Origin: CAURNT01 sp963539215
Lineage (GTDB): Bacteria > Fusobacteriota > Fusobacteriia > Fusobacteriales > Leptotrichiaceae
Length of the DNA stretch: 64,000 nucleotides
Direction: 5' to 3'
NCBI GenBank assembly: GCA_963539215.1
Contig: CAUTJT010000001.1
Coordinates: 161,359-225,358, forward strand
Every line of letters starts with the position of its first letter. Position 1 is the first letter of the stretch. Positions 1 through 9,113 of this stretch are shown here, one piece after another. Both the position numbers and the translations under genes were made by a program. The notes under the pieces are model-generated. The model saw only the letters and a program-made list of their open reading frames with translations, was not told the DNA's origin and ran no database searches.

Positions 1-247
1 CATTACTTCTTATTTTTTCACTTACATCTTCCCCATCTAATAAAAAACTCTTATTTATTATTTTTATATCTAAATTATTCAAAATGCTCTCTATATTATC
101 TAAATTAAGATTATCTTTTATAACCTTATAGCCTAAAGTTCTATACATACCACCAGTATCTAAATGTAATAATCCTAATCTTTGTGCAACAGCTTTTGCA
201 ACACTACTTTTACCACTTCCTGATGGTCCATCAATAGCTATTTTCAT
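1..247 (-). CDS. cmk: Cytidylate kinase, N-terminal part (runs off the left edge)
   Basis: Phosphorylates CMP and dCMP with ATP in the cytoplasm, feeding CTP and dCTP synthesis. About 82 residues are visible. They start MKIAIDGPSGSGKSSVAKAV, where the Walker A loop GPSGSGKS sits at residues 7-14, followed by a DTGGMYR motif typical of bacterial Cmk. The C-terminus lies outside the window. The start codon overlaps the stop of ymdB by one base (TAATG), so the two genes are translationally coupled at the end of the rny operon. Dephospho-CoA kinase or shikimate kinase would lack the DTGGMYR motif, so Cmk is the best call. Confidence 0.9.
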   Translation of the reverse strand, partial: MKIAIDGPSGSGKSSVAKAVAQRLGLLHLDTGGMYRTLGYKVIKDNLNLDNIESILNNLDIKIINKSFLLDGEDVSEKIRSN

Positions 248-1029
248 TATATCTCCTCATAACTCATATTAATTTTATCAATCTTTTTAGCATAACCTGT
301 TTTTTCATCTATCTCTACCTCTATAGCATTTATCCTAATATCTTCTTCACAAACTTTAAGTTGCGTAGGCATACCTGTCTTAAATCTATATAAAACATTT
401 TTTTTATCCATACCTATAACTCCAGCATGACCTCCTGTCATACCTACATCACTAATATATGCTGTTTTCCCTAAAAGAAGTTTATTATCTGCAGTCTGTA
501 CATGGGTATGAGTTCCATATATAGCTGAAACTTTACCTGCTACATTCCAACCCATAGCAATTTTTTCTGAAGTAACTTCAGCATGGAAATCTATTATTAT
601 AATATTTGCTTTATTTTTAACTTTTTCTAAAAGAGTATCTATTGATTTAAAAGGACACTCCATAGTATTTGACATATAGACTTTACCTTGAAGACTAATA
701 ACACATATGTTAATATCATTTTTATTTATTATAGTATAACCTATTCCAGGAGCTCCTTCATGCATATTATATGGTCTAACTATTCTTGTTTCCTTATCTA
801 AATAAGAAAAAATATCTCTTTTATCGAATGTATGATTACCTAAAGTTATAACATCTACACCATTTAAAAACATATTTTTTGCAATATTTGGTGTAATTCC
901 ATAACCTTTATCAACATTTTCACCATTAACTATAATGAAATCGTAATTTCCTCCTCTTTTTGCCAAAAATTTATTCAAAGCATTCTCACCTGGAAATCCC
1001 ATAACATCTCCGACCATTAAAAACTTCAT
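247..1029 (-). CDS. ymdB: YmdB-family metallophosphoesterase
   Basis: Cytoplasmic dinuclear-metal phosphodiesterase of the TIGR00282/YmdB family. The Bacillus member hydrolyses 2',3'-cyclic nucleotides and affects RNA turnover and biofilm formation. At 260 aa it has the usual family length. Metal-ligand motifs visible in order are GDVMG near residue 7, VNGENV near 35, GNHTFD near 65, DFHAE near 148 and GTHTHVQTAD near 172. It lies just downstream of rny, an arrangement also seen in Firmicutes and consistent with a shared role in RNA metabolism. A hairpin with a T-tract sits between the two genes and may lower its expression relative to rny. Confidence 0.92.
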   Translation of the reverse strand: MKFLMVGDVMGFPGENALNKFLAKRGGNYDFIIVNGENVDKGYGITPNIAKNMFLNGVDVITLGNHTFDKRDIFSYLDKETRIVRPYNMHEGAPGIGYTIINKNDINICVISLQGKVYMSNTMECPFKSIDTLLEKVKNKANIIIIDFHAEVTSEKIAMGWNVAGKVSAIYGTHTHVQTADNKLLLGKTAYISDVGMTGGHAGVIGMDKKNVLYRFKTGMPTQLKVCEEDIRINAIEVEIDEKTGYAKKIDKINMSYEEI

Positions 1030-1044
1030 AATTCTCCAATCTAA

Positions 1045-1070
1045 AAATTTAAGCAGTCATTTGACTGCTT
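1045..1070 (-). terminator. Hairpin with T-tract between rny and ymdB
   Basis: A 9-bp perfect stem AAGCAGTCA/TGACTGCTT with a two-base loop is followed on the minus strand by AAATTTTT. It lies between the rny stop and the ymdB start. It probably acts as a partial terminator or RNA-processing site, because ymdB and cmk have no obvious promoter of their own. Confidence 0.6.
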
Positions 1071-1074
1071 ATAT

Positions 1075-2649
1075 TTATTTTGCATATTCAGTTGATCTAG
1101 TTTCCCTAATAACAGTAACTTTTATTTGTCCTGGATATTGCATTTTTTCTTCTATTTCTTTAACTACTTCTCTTGAAAGTATAGTTGCTTGATCATCACT
1201 TATTTCTTCTGGTTTTACTATCAATCTTAATTCTCTACCAGCTTGTATTGCATATGAACTTTCAATACCTTCATGCGAATTTGCTATTTCCTCTAATTGT
1301 TCTAAACGTTTTAAATAATTTGTTAAAGTTTCACGTCTAGCACCTGGTCTAGCTGCACTTATAGCATCAGCTGCTTGAACTATTATTGCTTCAACTGACT
1401 TAGGCTCAACCTCATTGTGATGAGATTCAACAGCATTTATAACTAATTCATTTTCTCTTGAATGACGTTTTAAGAATTCGGCACCATTTATTGCGTGTGA
1501 TCCTTCTTGTTCATGAGAAAATGCTTTACCTATATCATGTAATAATCCAGCACGTTTTGCAACATCAACATTAGCACCTAATTCAGTTGCTATAGCCGCA
1601 CAAAGATGTGCAACTTCAATAGAGTGTTGTAAAACATTTTGACCAAATGATGTTCTATATTTTAATCTTCCTAAAGTCTTAAGTACTTCTTTAGGTAATG
1701 AATGTATACCAACTTCAATTATCGCTTCTTCAGCTGCATTTATAGTCGATTCTTCAACTTCAGATATTGATTTTTCTACTAATTCTTCTATCTTTGTTGG
1801 ATGTATTCTACCATCTTGTATTAATTTTTCAAGAGCTAATCTAGCAACTTCTCTTCTTACTCCATCAAACGATGAAAGAACTACAGCTTCTGGAGTATCA
1901 TCTATTATTAAATCTACACCAGTAGCAGCTTCTAAAGCCCTAATATTTCTTCCCTCTTTACCTATTATTCTACCTTTCATTTCTTCACTTGGAAGTTGAA
2001 CAACAGATATAGTAGCATCTGCAACATAATCAGATGCAGCTTTATTTATAGCTACAGCTATAGTAGATTTTGCAATTCTTTCTTTTTCTCTACTTAAATT
2101 ATATTCAAAATCTCTTATCATAACAGCCTTATCATGTTCAAGCTCATCTTCTAACTTATTAAGTATAATTTCACGAGCTTCTTCACTAGTTAAACCTGAT
2201 ATTCTCTCTAATTCTTTTTCTTTTTGTTCAAACATTTCATTCAATTGATTTTCAATTTCTAAAATCTTTTCTTTTCTTTCTTCAAGTTTAGCTTCTTTTT
2301 CCTCTAACTTATTCGTTCTAACTTCTAAATTTTCCTCTTTTTTAGATATTCTTTCTTCTTTTAGCAGAATTTCAGATTTCATTATCTTTATTTCTTCATC
2401 AGCAAGTTTCTTTTGTGCTAATATTTCTTCTTTTACTTTTAAATTTTCTTCTTTTCTTAAAGATTCTATTTCTCTTTCTATATCTTTCTTATCTGTTTCT
2501 AATTTACGTTTTAAATTTACTATCATTAATTCTAAATCGCTATACTCACCATATTTAGTAACAAATTTATTATTTATTTTATTAAATCCTATCACTAAAA
2601 CTAATGCAACTATTACAATTGAAAGTAACACTACAATTAAATTAAACAC
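1075..2649 (-). CDS. rny: Ribonuclease Y
   Basis: Membrane-anchored endoribonuclease that starts mRNA decay. The 524 aa match the family length. Order of parts: one N-terminal membrane helix (about residues 2-22), a long charged coiled coil (about 30-210), a KH RNA-binding domain with GRIIGKEGRN (about 225-285), and an HD metal-dependent nuclease domain with HSIEVAHL and LLHDIGKA (about 340-430). The gene follows a small lipoprotein gene and precedes ymdB. Having RNase Y and PNPase nearby suggests a Bacillus-like RNA decay system rather than one based on RNase E. Confidence 0.96.
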   Translation of the reverse strand: MFNLIVVLLSIVIVALVLVIGFNKINNKFVTKYGEYSDLELMIVNLKRKLETDKKDIEREIESLRKEENLKVKEEILAQKKLADEEIKIMKSEILLKEERISKKEENLEVRTNKLEEKEAKLEERKEKILEIENQLNEMFEQKEKELERISGLTSEEAREIILNKLEDELEHDKAVMIRDFEYNLSREKERIAKSTIAVAINKAASDYVADATISVVQLPSEEMKGRIIGKEGRNIRALEAATGVDLIIDDTPEAVVLSSFDGVRREVARLALEKLIQDGRIHPTKIEELVEKSISEVEESTINAAEEAIIEVGIHSLPKEVLKTLGRLKYRTSFGQNVLQHSIEVAHLCAAIATELGANVDVAKRAGLLHDIGKAFSHEQEGSHAINGAEFLKRHSRENELVINAVESHHNEVEPKSVEAIIVQAADAISAARPGARRETLTNYLKRLEQLEEIANSHEGIESSYAIQAGRELRLIVKPEEISDDQATILSREVVKEIEEKMQYPGQIKVTVIRETRSTEYAK

Positions 2650-2670
2650 TTTATTCTCCTCTCTCCATTT

Positions 2671-3066
2671 TTATTCTGGGTTTATACTCTCTATTTTCCA
2701 TTCATCATTACATTTTACCCAAACTATATTAAAATATATAGTTTCTAATTCATAATTTATCAACATAATACTCTTTGCTTTTTCCCCACTATGTACTTCT
2801 ATATCATAAGAAAAAGCAATAGTAGCATTAGATAGATTATAATTATTTAAATAAGAAAATTTTACGTTATTTAAAAAAGAATTAACTATCTTTTTCTTTA
2901 TGTCTTCTTTATTATTTTCTTTAGCTTTTAACACAATGTATTCTTGTGTTTTCAATATTTGATTTACAACATTATTTTTTTCATTATCTGTTAATATTGC
3001 ATTATTTTGAATACTTGAACAACTAAAAATAAATAATAAACTTATATATATAATAACTTTTTTCAT
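2671..3066 (-). CDS. Small predicted lipoprotein of unknown function
   Basis: 131 aa. The N-terminus is a hydrophobic signal ending in a lipobox (IFSC, cysteine at residue 16), so the mature protein should be lipid-anchored. The rest has no family I recognise. Its spacing and beta-rich pattern (paired tyrosine/aromatic strands ending in VKCNDEWKIESI) recall small NTF2-like lipoproteins, but that is only an impression. It is the first gene after a good promoter and lies 21 bp before rny, so it is probably co-transcribed with RNase Y. Confidence 0.75.
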   Translation of the reverse strand: MKKVIIYISLLFIFSCSSIQNNAILTDNEKNNVVNQILKTQEYIVLKAKENNKEDIKKKIVNSFLNNVKFSYLNNYNLSNATIAFSYDIEVHSGEKAKSIMLINYELETIYFNIVWVKCNDEWKIESINPE

Positions 3067-3084
3067 ATTCCTCCCATTGTATTT

Positions 3085-3113
3085 ATCTTATCATAAATTT
3101 GGAATTTTTTCAA
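3085..3113 (-). promoter_or_regulatory. Sigma-70-type promoter of the lipoprotein-rny operon
   Basis: On the minus strand, TTGAAA (3108-3113) and TAAGAT (3085-3090) are separated by exactly 17 bases. The start codon of the lipoprotein gene lies about 20 bases downstream, with a GGGAGG ribosome binding site between. Confidence 0.65.
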
Positions 3114-3162
3114 TACATTAATATTAAACAATGAATATTAAAAATTAAAATTTAAATAAATT

Positions 3163-3200
3163 AAAAAAGAACCATACCTTATAAAATAAGATATAGTCCT
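3163..3200 (-). terminator. Strong terminator after lgt
   Basis: A 15-bp stem (3168-3182 with 3186-3200, including four G-T pairs) and a three-base loop, followed on the minus strand by six T. It closes the pnp-pgsA-ATPase-lipoprotein-dacA-lgt run. Confidence 0.85.
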
Positions 3201-3248
3201 TTATTTATCATTTAATTATCATAAAAATAATTTTTAACAATTTATATA

Positions 3249-4118
3249 TTATTTATTTTCAACTTTTTTATTTATTAAAAATATACCAACTACTCCTATA
3301 ATTATCATTACCAAACTTATTATATATGGTGCTCTTATACCATAAAATAATAAGTCTTCTGTTCTAAATGTACTTACAATTATTCTAATAATTCCATAAG
3401 ATATAATATATATCATAGATAATATACCTTTATTGTATTCTTTCTTTCTCAAAATAAACCAAATTAAAATGAAAGTTATAAAATTAAGTATCATTTCATA
3501 AAACATAGCAGGATGTAACTTCATATTAGGAAACTCACTACCTGCAGGTGTATCTCCAGGAAAAATTATACCCCAAGGAACCAACTCTTTAAATTTCATT
3601 TGTTCAATTAAAGACATTTTCTGGAATTCTTCCCACCATACATTAAAATTACCTTTTAATATTACACTCATAGGAGTGATAACTGGAAATCCATGTATTT
3701 CTCCGTTAGCAAAATTACCTATCCTTCCTAAGCCTTGGCCTAATATTAAAGGCCCTACTGCCATATCTGTCAATACCCAAAAATTCAATTTATTCTTTTT
3801 AGCAAATACATAAGCTCCTATCAATCCACCTATTATTCCTCCATGTATCGCAAGACCACCATGCCAAACTTTAATAATTTCACTCATATTTTGACTATAG
3901 ATATCCCATCTTAATAGTACATAATATATTCTAGCTCCTATTAATCCAAAAACTATTTCATTATATGCAAAATCCTCTATTTTATTTAATGGTATGCCTC
4001 TTTTAGCCGCAACTTCATCTTTTTTAGCTATAAATATTGCTAGAAATAATGATATTATGTACATAAGTGAATATATTCTTAATTCAAAATTACCTATTTT
4101 AAATAAATATGTTTTCAT
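3249..4118 (-). CDS. lgt: Prolipoprotein diacylglyceryl transferase
   Basis: Inner-membrane enzyme that transfers diacylglycerol from phosphatidylglycerol to the lipobox cysteine of prolipoproteins. The 289 aa protein has about seven hydrophobic segments. The conserved HGG near residue 92 and the Lgt signature GRIGNFANGE near residue 131 are both present. Its start overlaps the dacA stop (ATGA). The same operon carries pgsA, which makes the lipid donor precursor, and a lipoprotein that would be an Lgt substrate. Confidence 0.95.
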   Translation of the reverse strand: MKTYLFKIGNFELRIYSLMYIISLFLAIFIAKKDEVAAKRGIPLNKIEDFAYNEIVFGLIGARIYYVLLRWDIYSQNMSEIIKVWHGGLAIHGGIIGGLIGAYVFAKKNKLNFWVLTDMAVGPLILGQGLGRIGNFANGEIHGFPVITPMSVILKGNFNVWWEEFQKMSLIEQMKFKELVPWGIIFPGDTPAGSEFPNMKLHPAMFYEMILNFITFILIWFILRKKEYNKGILSMIYIISYGIIRIIVSTFRTEDLLFYGIRAPYIISLVMIIIGVVGIFLINKKVENK

Positions 4119-4966
4119 TTTATTCCTTTCATTGTTTCTATTATATTAATCCCTACATTAGAACGTAATCCTATAGTATCAGAACCCAGAACAACAGAAA
4201 CTACTTTTTCTTTTCCAAAATCCATATAGTATATTATATTATATCTTGCTTTACTATGATATCCTGTTTTGAGTCCCATTACTTCATTATATTTACTCAT
4301 TAATGGATTAGTAGATTTTATCTTAGTCCCATCACTTAAAATTACTTCACTATTAGATGTTATAGCTAATATACCTTTATACTTTAAAGAATTTATCGCA
4401 AGTCTATATATATCTCTAGCATTACCTATATCCATTTTTTTCTTAGTATCAACTGGAGGTAATCCATTAGGTGTATAAAATCTCAAAGAACTTAAATTTA
4501 AAGTTCTTGCTTTTTCATTCATCTTTAAAACAAAAGAATCTACATCTCCATCACTCGATAAATAAGCTAATTGGTATGCTGCAGAATTAGATGAATTTAT
4601 TAATAAAAGTTTAAGAAGATCATCAACTGTATAAATAGCGTCCTTTTTTATTTTATATCCATAAGGAATAATAGATGCCGATTCAACAGTTTTAACTTCT
4701 GTATTCAAACTATATTTACCATTATTTATATCATCAAATACAATAATAGCAGTCATCAATTTTGTAAGTGAGGCTAATGGATTTAATTTATTTTCTTGAT
4801 AAGAATAATATTTATTATTTTCTCCATCACCTATATATATAGTTTTATAACTTTTAAAATTACTTTCATGTATATTTACCATATTATATTCTATGTCATT
4901 TTTAAACTTATCTGAATATCCAAAAATAAAACTAGATAGTATAAAAGTTAAAAATATTTTTTTCAT
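4115..4966 (-). CDS. dacA: D-alanyl-D-alanine carboxypeptidase (peptidase S11)
   Basis: Periplasmic penicillin-binding protein that trims the terminal D-Ala from peptidoglycan stem peptides. All three active-site motifs are visible: SLTK (Ser66 nucleophile, Lys69), SSN (residues 125-127) and KTG near residue 240. I chose the start at 4966 (MKKIF...) because AGGAG lies four bases upstream and a signal peptide follows directly; an upstream in-frame ATG at 4990 has no such site and would overlap the preceding gene. At 283 aa it is shorter than E. coli DacA and has no clear C-terminal amphipathic anchor, so it may be periplasmic and soluble. Confidence 0.9.
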   Translation of the reverse strand: MKKIFLTFILSSFIFGYSDKFKNDIEYNMVNIHESNFKSYKTIYIGDGENNKYYSYQENKLNPLASLTKLMTAIIVFDDINNGKYSLNTEVKTVESASIIPYGYKIKKDAIYTVDDLLKLLLINSSNSAAYQLAYLSSDGDVDSFVLKMNEKARTLNLSSLRFYTPNGLPPVDTKKKMDIGNARDIYRLAINSLKYKGILAITSNSEVILSDGTKIKSTNPLMSKYNEVMGLKTGYHSKARYNIIYYMDFGKEKVVSVVLGSDTIGLRSNVGINIIETMKGIK

Positions 4967-4973
4967 ACTTCTC

Positions 4974-5891
4974 CTATTCATACAATTCAATCAATTTTTC
5001 AACTTCTGAATTTTCTTTAATTAATCCTAATTTTTTAGATATCTTATACCATTTTATTATATTCTTATTGTCTAAAGTTTTAGTATACTCATTAAATATA
5101 TTTTTCGCATATTCTATATCACCTTTATCATATAGTTTAGTATAAAACTTTATAGCATTTTGAGTATCATTCATTTTAGAATATATATATGCTAGCTCTT
5201 TTATAGCAACTATATTATTCCTATTTGCTGATATATTTAACCACTTTAACATATTTAAAGTATCATTTTTCTTCTTATAAATTTTAGCTATTTCATAATC
5301 TAACTCTTTTCGCCCTAAATTATATGCCTTAGTTAAGTTGACTAATACCTCATTATCATTTTTCCTTCTCAAACCTTGAGTGGCCTTATCTAAATATATT
5401 TCTATCTTTATATTATTAATTTCTTTAGCCTTATATCCTTCAGGTAATTTAGAAATTAATTTAAGAGCTTCATCGTAATTAAAATCTTCTATTTCAAGTA
5501 ATATCAAATTAAATATAGAAGCTGAATCTTTCAATCGAACCCCCATTTCTAAAATTTCTCTTAACTTCACATTATCTTGAATTAAATAATAAATATATGA
5601 AAGAGAATTGATAGCATCAATATCTCCTTCTTTTGATTTATTTATTAATTTTAACACTTCATTTGGCGATATATTTTTATTTTTAAATTCTTTCAATTCA
5701 TATTCTGAAAATTTTTCATTCAAATTTGAATTTTGAATAATTAAATTACTATTTAAATATGAGGAATCTGTTTTAACTATTTCTACTTCTATATCCTCAG
5801 CAGTAGATTTTTCTACTTTTTTTATTTTTGAATTTTGATTAAAACAAGATAAAAGTAAAAATGTACTTAAAATGTATATATATTTCCTCAT
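4974..5891 (-). CDS. Lipoprotein with TPR/Sel1-like helical repeats
   Basis: 305 aa. A signal peptide ends in the lipobox LLSC (cysteine 16). The body is built of alternating helices with the A/L/Y spacing of tetratricopeptide or Sel1-like repeats (for example GDIDAINSLSYIYYLIQDN, then NNIVAIKELAYIYSKMNDTQ). Such proteins are usually scaffolds for envelope assemblies. It lies between the cation ATPase and dacA in one run, which fits an envelope role, but no specific partner can be named from the sequence. Confidence 0.75.
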   Translation of the reverse strand: MRKYIYILSTFLLLSCFNQNSKIKKVEKSTAEDIEVEIVKTDSSYLNSNLIIQNSNLNEKFSEYELKEFKNKNISPNEVLKLINKSKEGDIDAINSLSYIYYLIQDNVKLREILEMGVRLKDSASIFNLILLEIEDFNYDEALKLISKLPEGYKAKEINNIKIEIYLDKATQGLRRKNDNEVLVNLTKAYNLGRKELDYEIAKIYKKKNDTLNMLKWLNISANRNNIVAIKELAYIYSKMNDTQNAIKFYTKLYDKGDIEYAKNIFNEYTKTLDNKNIIKWYKISKKLGLIKENSEVEKLIELYE

Positions 5892-5903
5892 AATACACCT
5901 CTT

Positions 5904-8513
5904 TTATCTTTCAAATTTTATAAAAGTTTTAATTAATTCATTAATTAAGAAAGGTATTAATGCAAATATTATTACTATATCCCAATCTGTAATACTTAAA
6001 CTTTGTACACTAAATATTTTAGCTATTCCCGATATATTTATTAATGATATTTGTAAAACTATACCTATAATAACAGAAATATTTAAATACTTATTCTTAA
6101 ATATACCTATTTTAAAAGTAGACATATTATCTACACGCATAGTATATGCATAAAATAATTGAGAAACAGTTAAAACTATAAATGACATTGTTCTCGCATG
6201 TAATAATGCCTCATTGCTTGCACTACGCATAGCTGAAATAGTTGTAACATCCTTTTCTATTAAACCTATAACGAATGCAAGTAAAGTAAATATTCCAATT
6301 AAACTACCTGCTATTATAGCACGAATACCCGCACCTTTTGCAAAAAAACTTTCACTTACAGGACGTGGATTTTCTTCCATTACATCATCATTACCTGGAT
6401 CAAGTCCTAAAGAAATAGCTGGAAGTGTATCTGTCACTAAATTAATCCATAGTAATTGTGTAGCCACAAGAGGAGTCGGTAATGCAAATAAAGTTGCCAC
6501 AAATATAGAAATAACCTCACCTAAATTACATGAAAGTAAAAACATTATAGTCTTTTTAATGTTATTATATATATTTCTTCCTTCTTTTACTGCTTCAACT
6601 ATAGTCGTAAAATTATCATCAAGTAATATCATATCTGCTGCACCTTTTGAAACATCTGTACCAGTTATACCCATAGCAACACCTATATCTGCTCTCTTTA
6701 ATGAAGGAGCATCATTTACACCATCTCCTGTCATAGATACTATATTTCCTTTAGCTTTAAGAGCTGAAACAATATTTACCTTATGTTCTGGAGAAACTCT
6801 TGCAAATACTGAATATTTTTCAATATTATCAAAAAATTCTTTTTCATCTAACTTATCTATCTCAGGTCCAGTAATACTTTCTTCTATACTTTTAGCTATA
6901 TTTAACTCTTTAGCTATAGCTACTGCTGTATTTTTATGATCACCTGTTATCATTACTACTTTTATACCTGCTTTTTGAGCTTTTAAAATAGAATCTTTAA
7001 CTTCTTCTCTAGGTGGATCTATCATACCTACTATTCCAACTAAAATTAAATTATTTTCAAGCTCATTTGCATCTAAAAATCTGTCAGATAATTTGTATCC
7101 CAAACCTAAAACTCTTAATGCTTTATTTGACATATCTATACTTTTATTAAGTATATTCTCTTTATATTCTTGAGTTAATTCTAAAATTTCATCCCCAACT
7201 AAAACATATTTAGAAATATTTATAATATCTTCTATTGCTCCTTTAGTATAACTAATATATTTATCTCCATTTACGTGAAGTGTTGACATTAATTTTCTAT
7301 CTGAATCAAAAGCAAATTCATTAACTCTTTTATACTTATTATTCAATTCTATTTGATTAAATCCATGTTTTATAGCATTAACAACAAGAGCTATCTCAGT
7401 TGGATCTCCTATTATTTCTGTAGCATCTGATGCAAGCATTAGCCCTTTTCTTAATACTTCATTACTATTTGCTAAACTATATTCTTCAACAACAGTCATC
7501 TTATTTTGTGTTAAAGTTCCTGTTTTATCAGAACATATTACATTAACAGAACCTAATGTTTCAACAGCTGGAAGTCTTTTAACTATTGCATTATTTTTAG
7601 ACATTCTAGTTACTCCTGTTGAAAGAACTATAGCAACTATTGCAACTAAACCTTCAGGAATAGCCGCAACTGCTAATGATACTGCCGTAATTAACATATC
7701 AAGAGCTGATCTACCTTGTAAAACACCAAGTATAAATATTACAAGACATACAAACATTGCAATATATCCTAAACTTTTACCTAAAGCATCTAGTTTTCTT
7801 TGAAGTGGTGTTTCATTATCATCTTCACTAGTCAAAGCTTTAGCTATCTTACCAATCTCTGTATTCATCCCTGTACCTATAACTACACCTTCTCCTCTTC
7901 CATAAGTTGCAAGAGTAGAAGAATATGCAAGATTTATTTTATCTCCCATAGGTATATTATGATCTTGTGCTATAAAATTAGCATCCTTATTAACCGCATG
8001 AGATTCACCCGTAAATGCCGATTCCTCAACTTGTAAATTTTGAGTTTCAATTAATCTTAAATCAGCTGGTATATATCTACCTGCATCTATTATTACTATA
8101 TCTCCAGGAACCAATTCCTTAGAATCTATTTCTACAACTTCTCCATTTCTTCTTACTATAGCACGAGGTGTAGATAATTCTTTTAAAGCCTCTAAAGTCT
8201 TTTCAGCACGAGATTCTTGAACTACTCCTACTACAGCATTAATTAATACTACCATAAGTATTATTACAGCTTCTGTTAAACCATCAAATCCATGTGCCAC
8301 TATATTTATAACCGAAGCTATTAAAAGCACATATATCATCACATCTTTAAGTTGAGATATAAATCTTTGAAGTAAAGTTTTTTTCTTGACTTCATCTAAT
8401 TTATTTTCACCATATTTTTGAAGCCTTTCATTTACTTCAATAGTAGAAAGACCTATTTTACTATTAACATTTTGTTCACTTAAAACTTCATTTATACTCT
8501 TTTTAAATTCCAC
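5904..8513 (-). CDS. P2-type cation-transporting ATPase, probably calcium
   Basis: 869 aa ion pump. Visible are the actuator TGES motif (about residue 167), the phosphorylation site CSDKTGTLT (about 330), the hinge TGDGVNDAP (about 594) and M4 IPEGL. Residues that match calcium ligands of SERCA are the Glu in IPEGL, the Glu in NLGEV of M5, and Asn, Thr and Asp in WINLVTDTLP of M6. M8 has SQLFY instead of a Glu, as in single-site PMR1-like pumps. Ca2+ export is therefore the best guess, with Mn2+ possible. It overlaps pgsA by one base. Confidence 0.88.
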   Translation of the reverse strand: MEFKKSINEVLSEQNVNSKIGLSTIEVNERLQKYGENKLDEVKKKTLLQRFISQLKDVMIYVLLIASVINIVAHGFDGLTEAVIILMVVLINAVVGVVQESRAEKTLEALKELSTPRAIVRRNGEVVEIDSKELVPGDIVIIDAGRYIPADLRLIETQNLQVEESAFTGESHAVNKDANFIAQDHNIPMGDKINLAYSSTLATYGRGEGVVIGTGMNTEIGKIAKALTSEDDNETPLQRKLDALGKSLGYIAMFVCLVIFILGVLQGRSALDMLITAVSLAVAAIPEGLVAIVAIVLSTGVTRMSKNNAIVKRLPAVETLGSVNVICSDKTGTLTQNKMTVVEEYSLANSNEVLRKGLMLASDATEIIGDPTEIALVVNAIKHGFNQIELNNKYKRVNEFAFDSDRKLMSTLHVNGDKYISYTKGAIEDIINISKYVLVGDEILELTQEYKENILNKSIDMSNKALRVLGLGYKLSDRFLDANELENNLILVGIVGMIDPPREEVKDSILKAQKAGIKVVMITGDHKNTAVAIAKELNIAKSIEESITGPEIDKLDEKEFFDNIEKYSVFARVSPEHKVNIVSALKAKGNIVSMTGDGVNDAPSLKRADIGVAMGITGTDVSKGAADMILLDDNFTTIVEAVKEGRNIYNNIKKTIMFLLSCNLGEVISIFVATLFALPTPLVATQLLWINLVTDTLPAISLGLDPGNDDVMEENPRPVSESFFAKGAGIRAIIAGSLIGIFTLLAFVIGLIEKDVTTISAMRSASNEALLHARTMSFIVLTVSQLFYAYTMRVDNMSTFKIGIFKNKYLNISVIIGIVLQISLINISGIAKIFSVQSLSITDWDIVIIFALIPFLINELIKTFIKFER

Positions 8514-9112
8514 TATTTATTATCCTTCCATAAATATATTTCACCCATTTTGTAATATTCATACATAGATATTAAAGATAACATTACTGAAGGTAACATC
8601 ACTATACTGTTTGCTATTTTTCCAAATGGGAATAATATAATAAATAAAATACCAAGCATTTGAGTTGCTGTTTTTAATTTTGCAGTATTTGAAGCAGCTA
8701 CTATTTCTCCACCATTTTCTACTATCAATGTTCTAATTGCAACTACAACAAATTCACGAGAAAGTAAAATTAAAACAAACCATATTGATAATAAATTATA
8801 TCTTACTAATACAATTAATATTGAAAATACAAATATCTTATCAGCTATAGGATCCATTAATTTACCAAAATTAGTTATTAGATTATCTCTTCTTGCAATA
8901 TATCCATCCAAAAAATCTGTAACTGATATAAAAATAAATAATACTACTGTAATTATATAAACTAAAGCAGAAGATAGAACAGATAAAAATCCACTTCTTA
9001 AAACTACATTAGAATCTGTATAACCAAACCTTAATAATAAAAGAAATACTAAAATTGGTGTTAATATTAATCTTAAAACTGTTAATTTATTTGGTAAATT
9101 TAATTTTTTCAT
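8513..9112 (-). CDS. pgsA: CDP-diacylglycerol-glycerol-3-phosphate 3-phosphatidyltransferase
   Basis: Inner-membrane enzyme that makes phosphatidylglycerophosphate, the first committed step to phosphatidylglycerol. 199 aa with several hydrophobic segments. The CDP-alcohol phosphotransferase signature is seen around residues 66-92: DFLDGYIAR, then GKLMDPIADK. The gene starts one base after pnp and overlaps the next gene by one base, so it is tightly coupled within the operon. Confidence 0.93.
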   Translation of the reverse strand: MKKLNLPNKLTVLRLILTPILVFLLLLRFGYTDSNVVLRSGFLSVLSSALVYIITVVLFIFISVTDFLDGYIARRDNLITNFGKLMDPIADKIFVFSILIVLVRYNLLSIWFVLILLSREFVVVAIRTLIVENGGEIVAASNTAKLKTATQMLGILFIILFPFGKIANSIVMLPSVMLSLISMYEYYKMGEIYLWKDNK

Positions 9113-9113
9113 T

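Noticed and set aside
6214..6939. Open plus-strand frame of 241 codons opposite the P-type ATPase
   Set aside because: Antisense shadow of a clear conserved gene, with no start signals.
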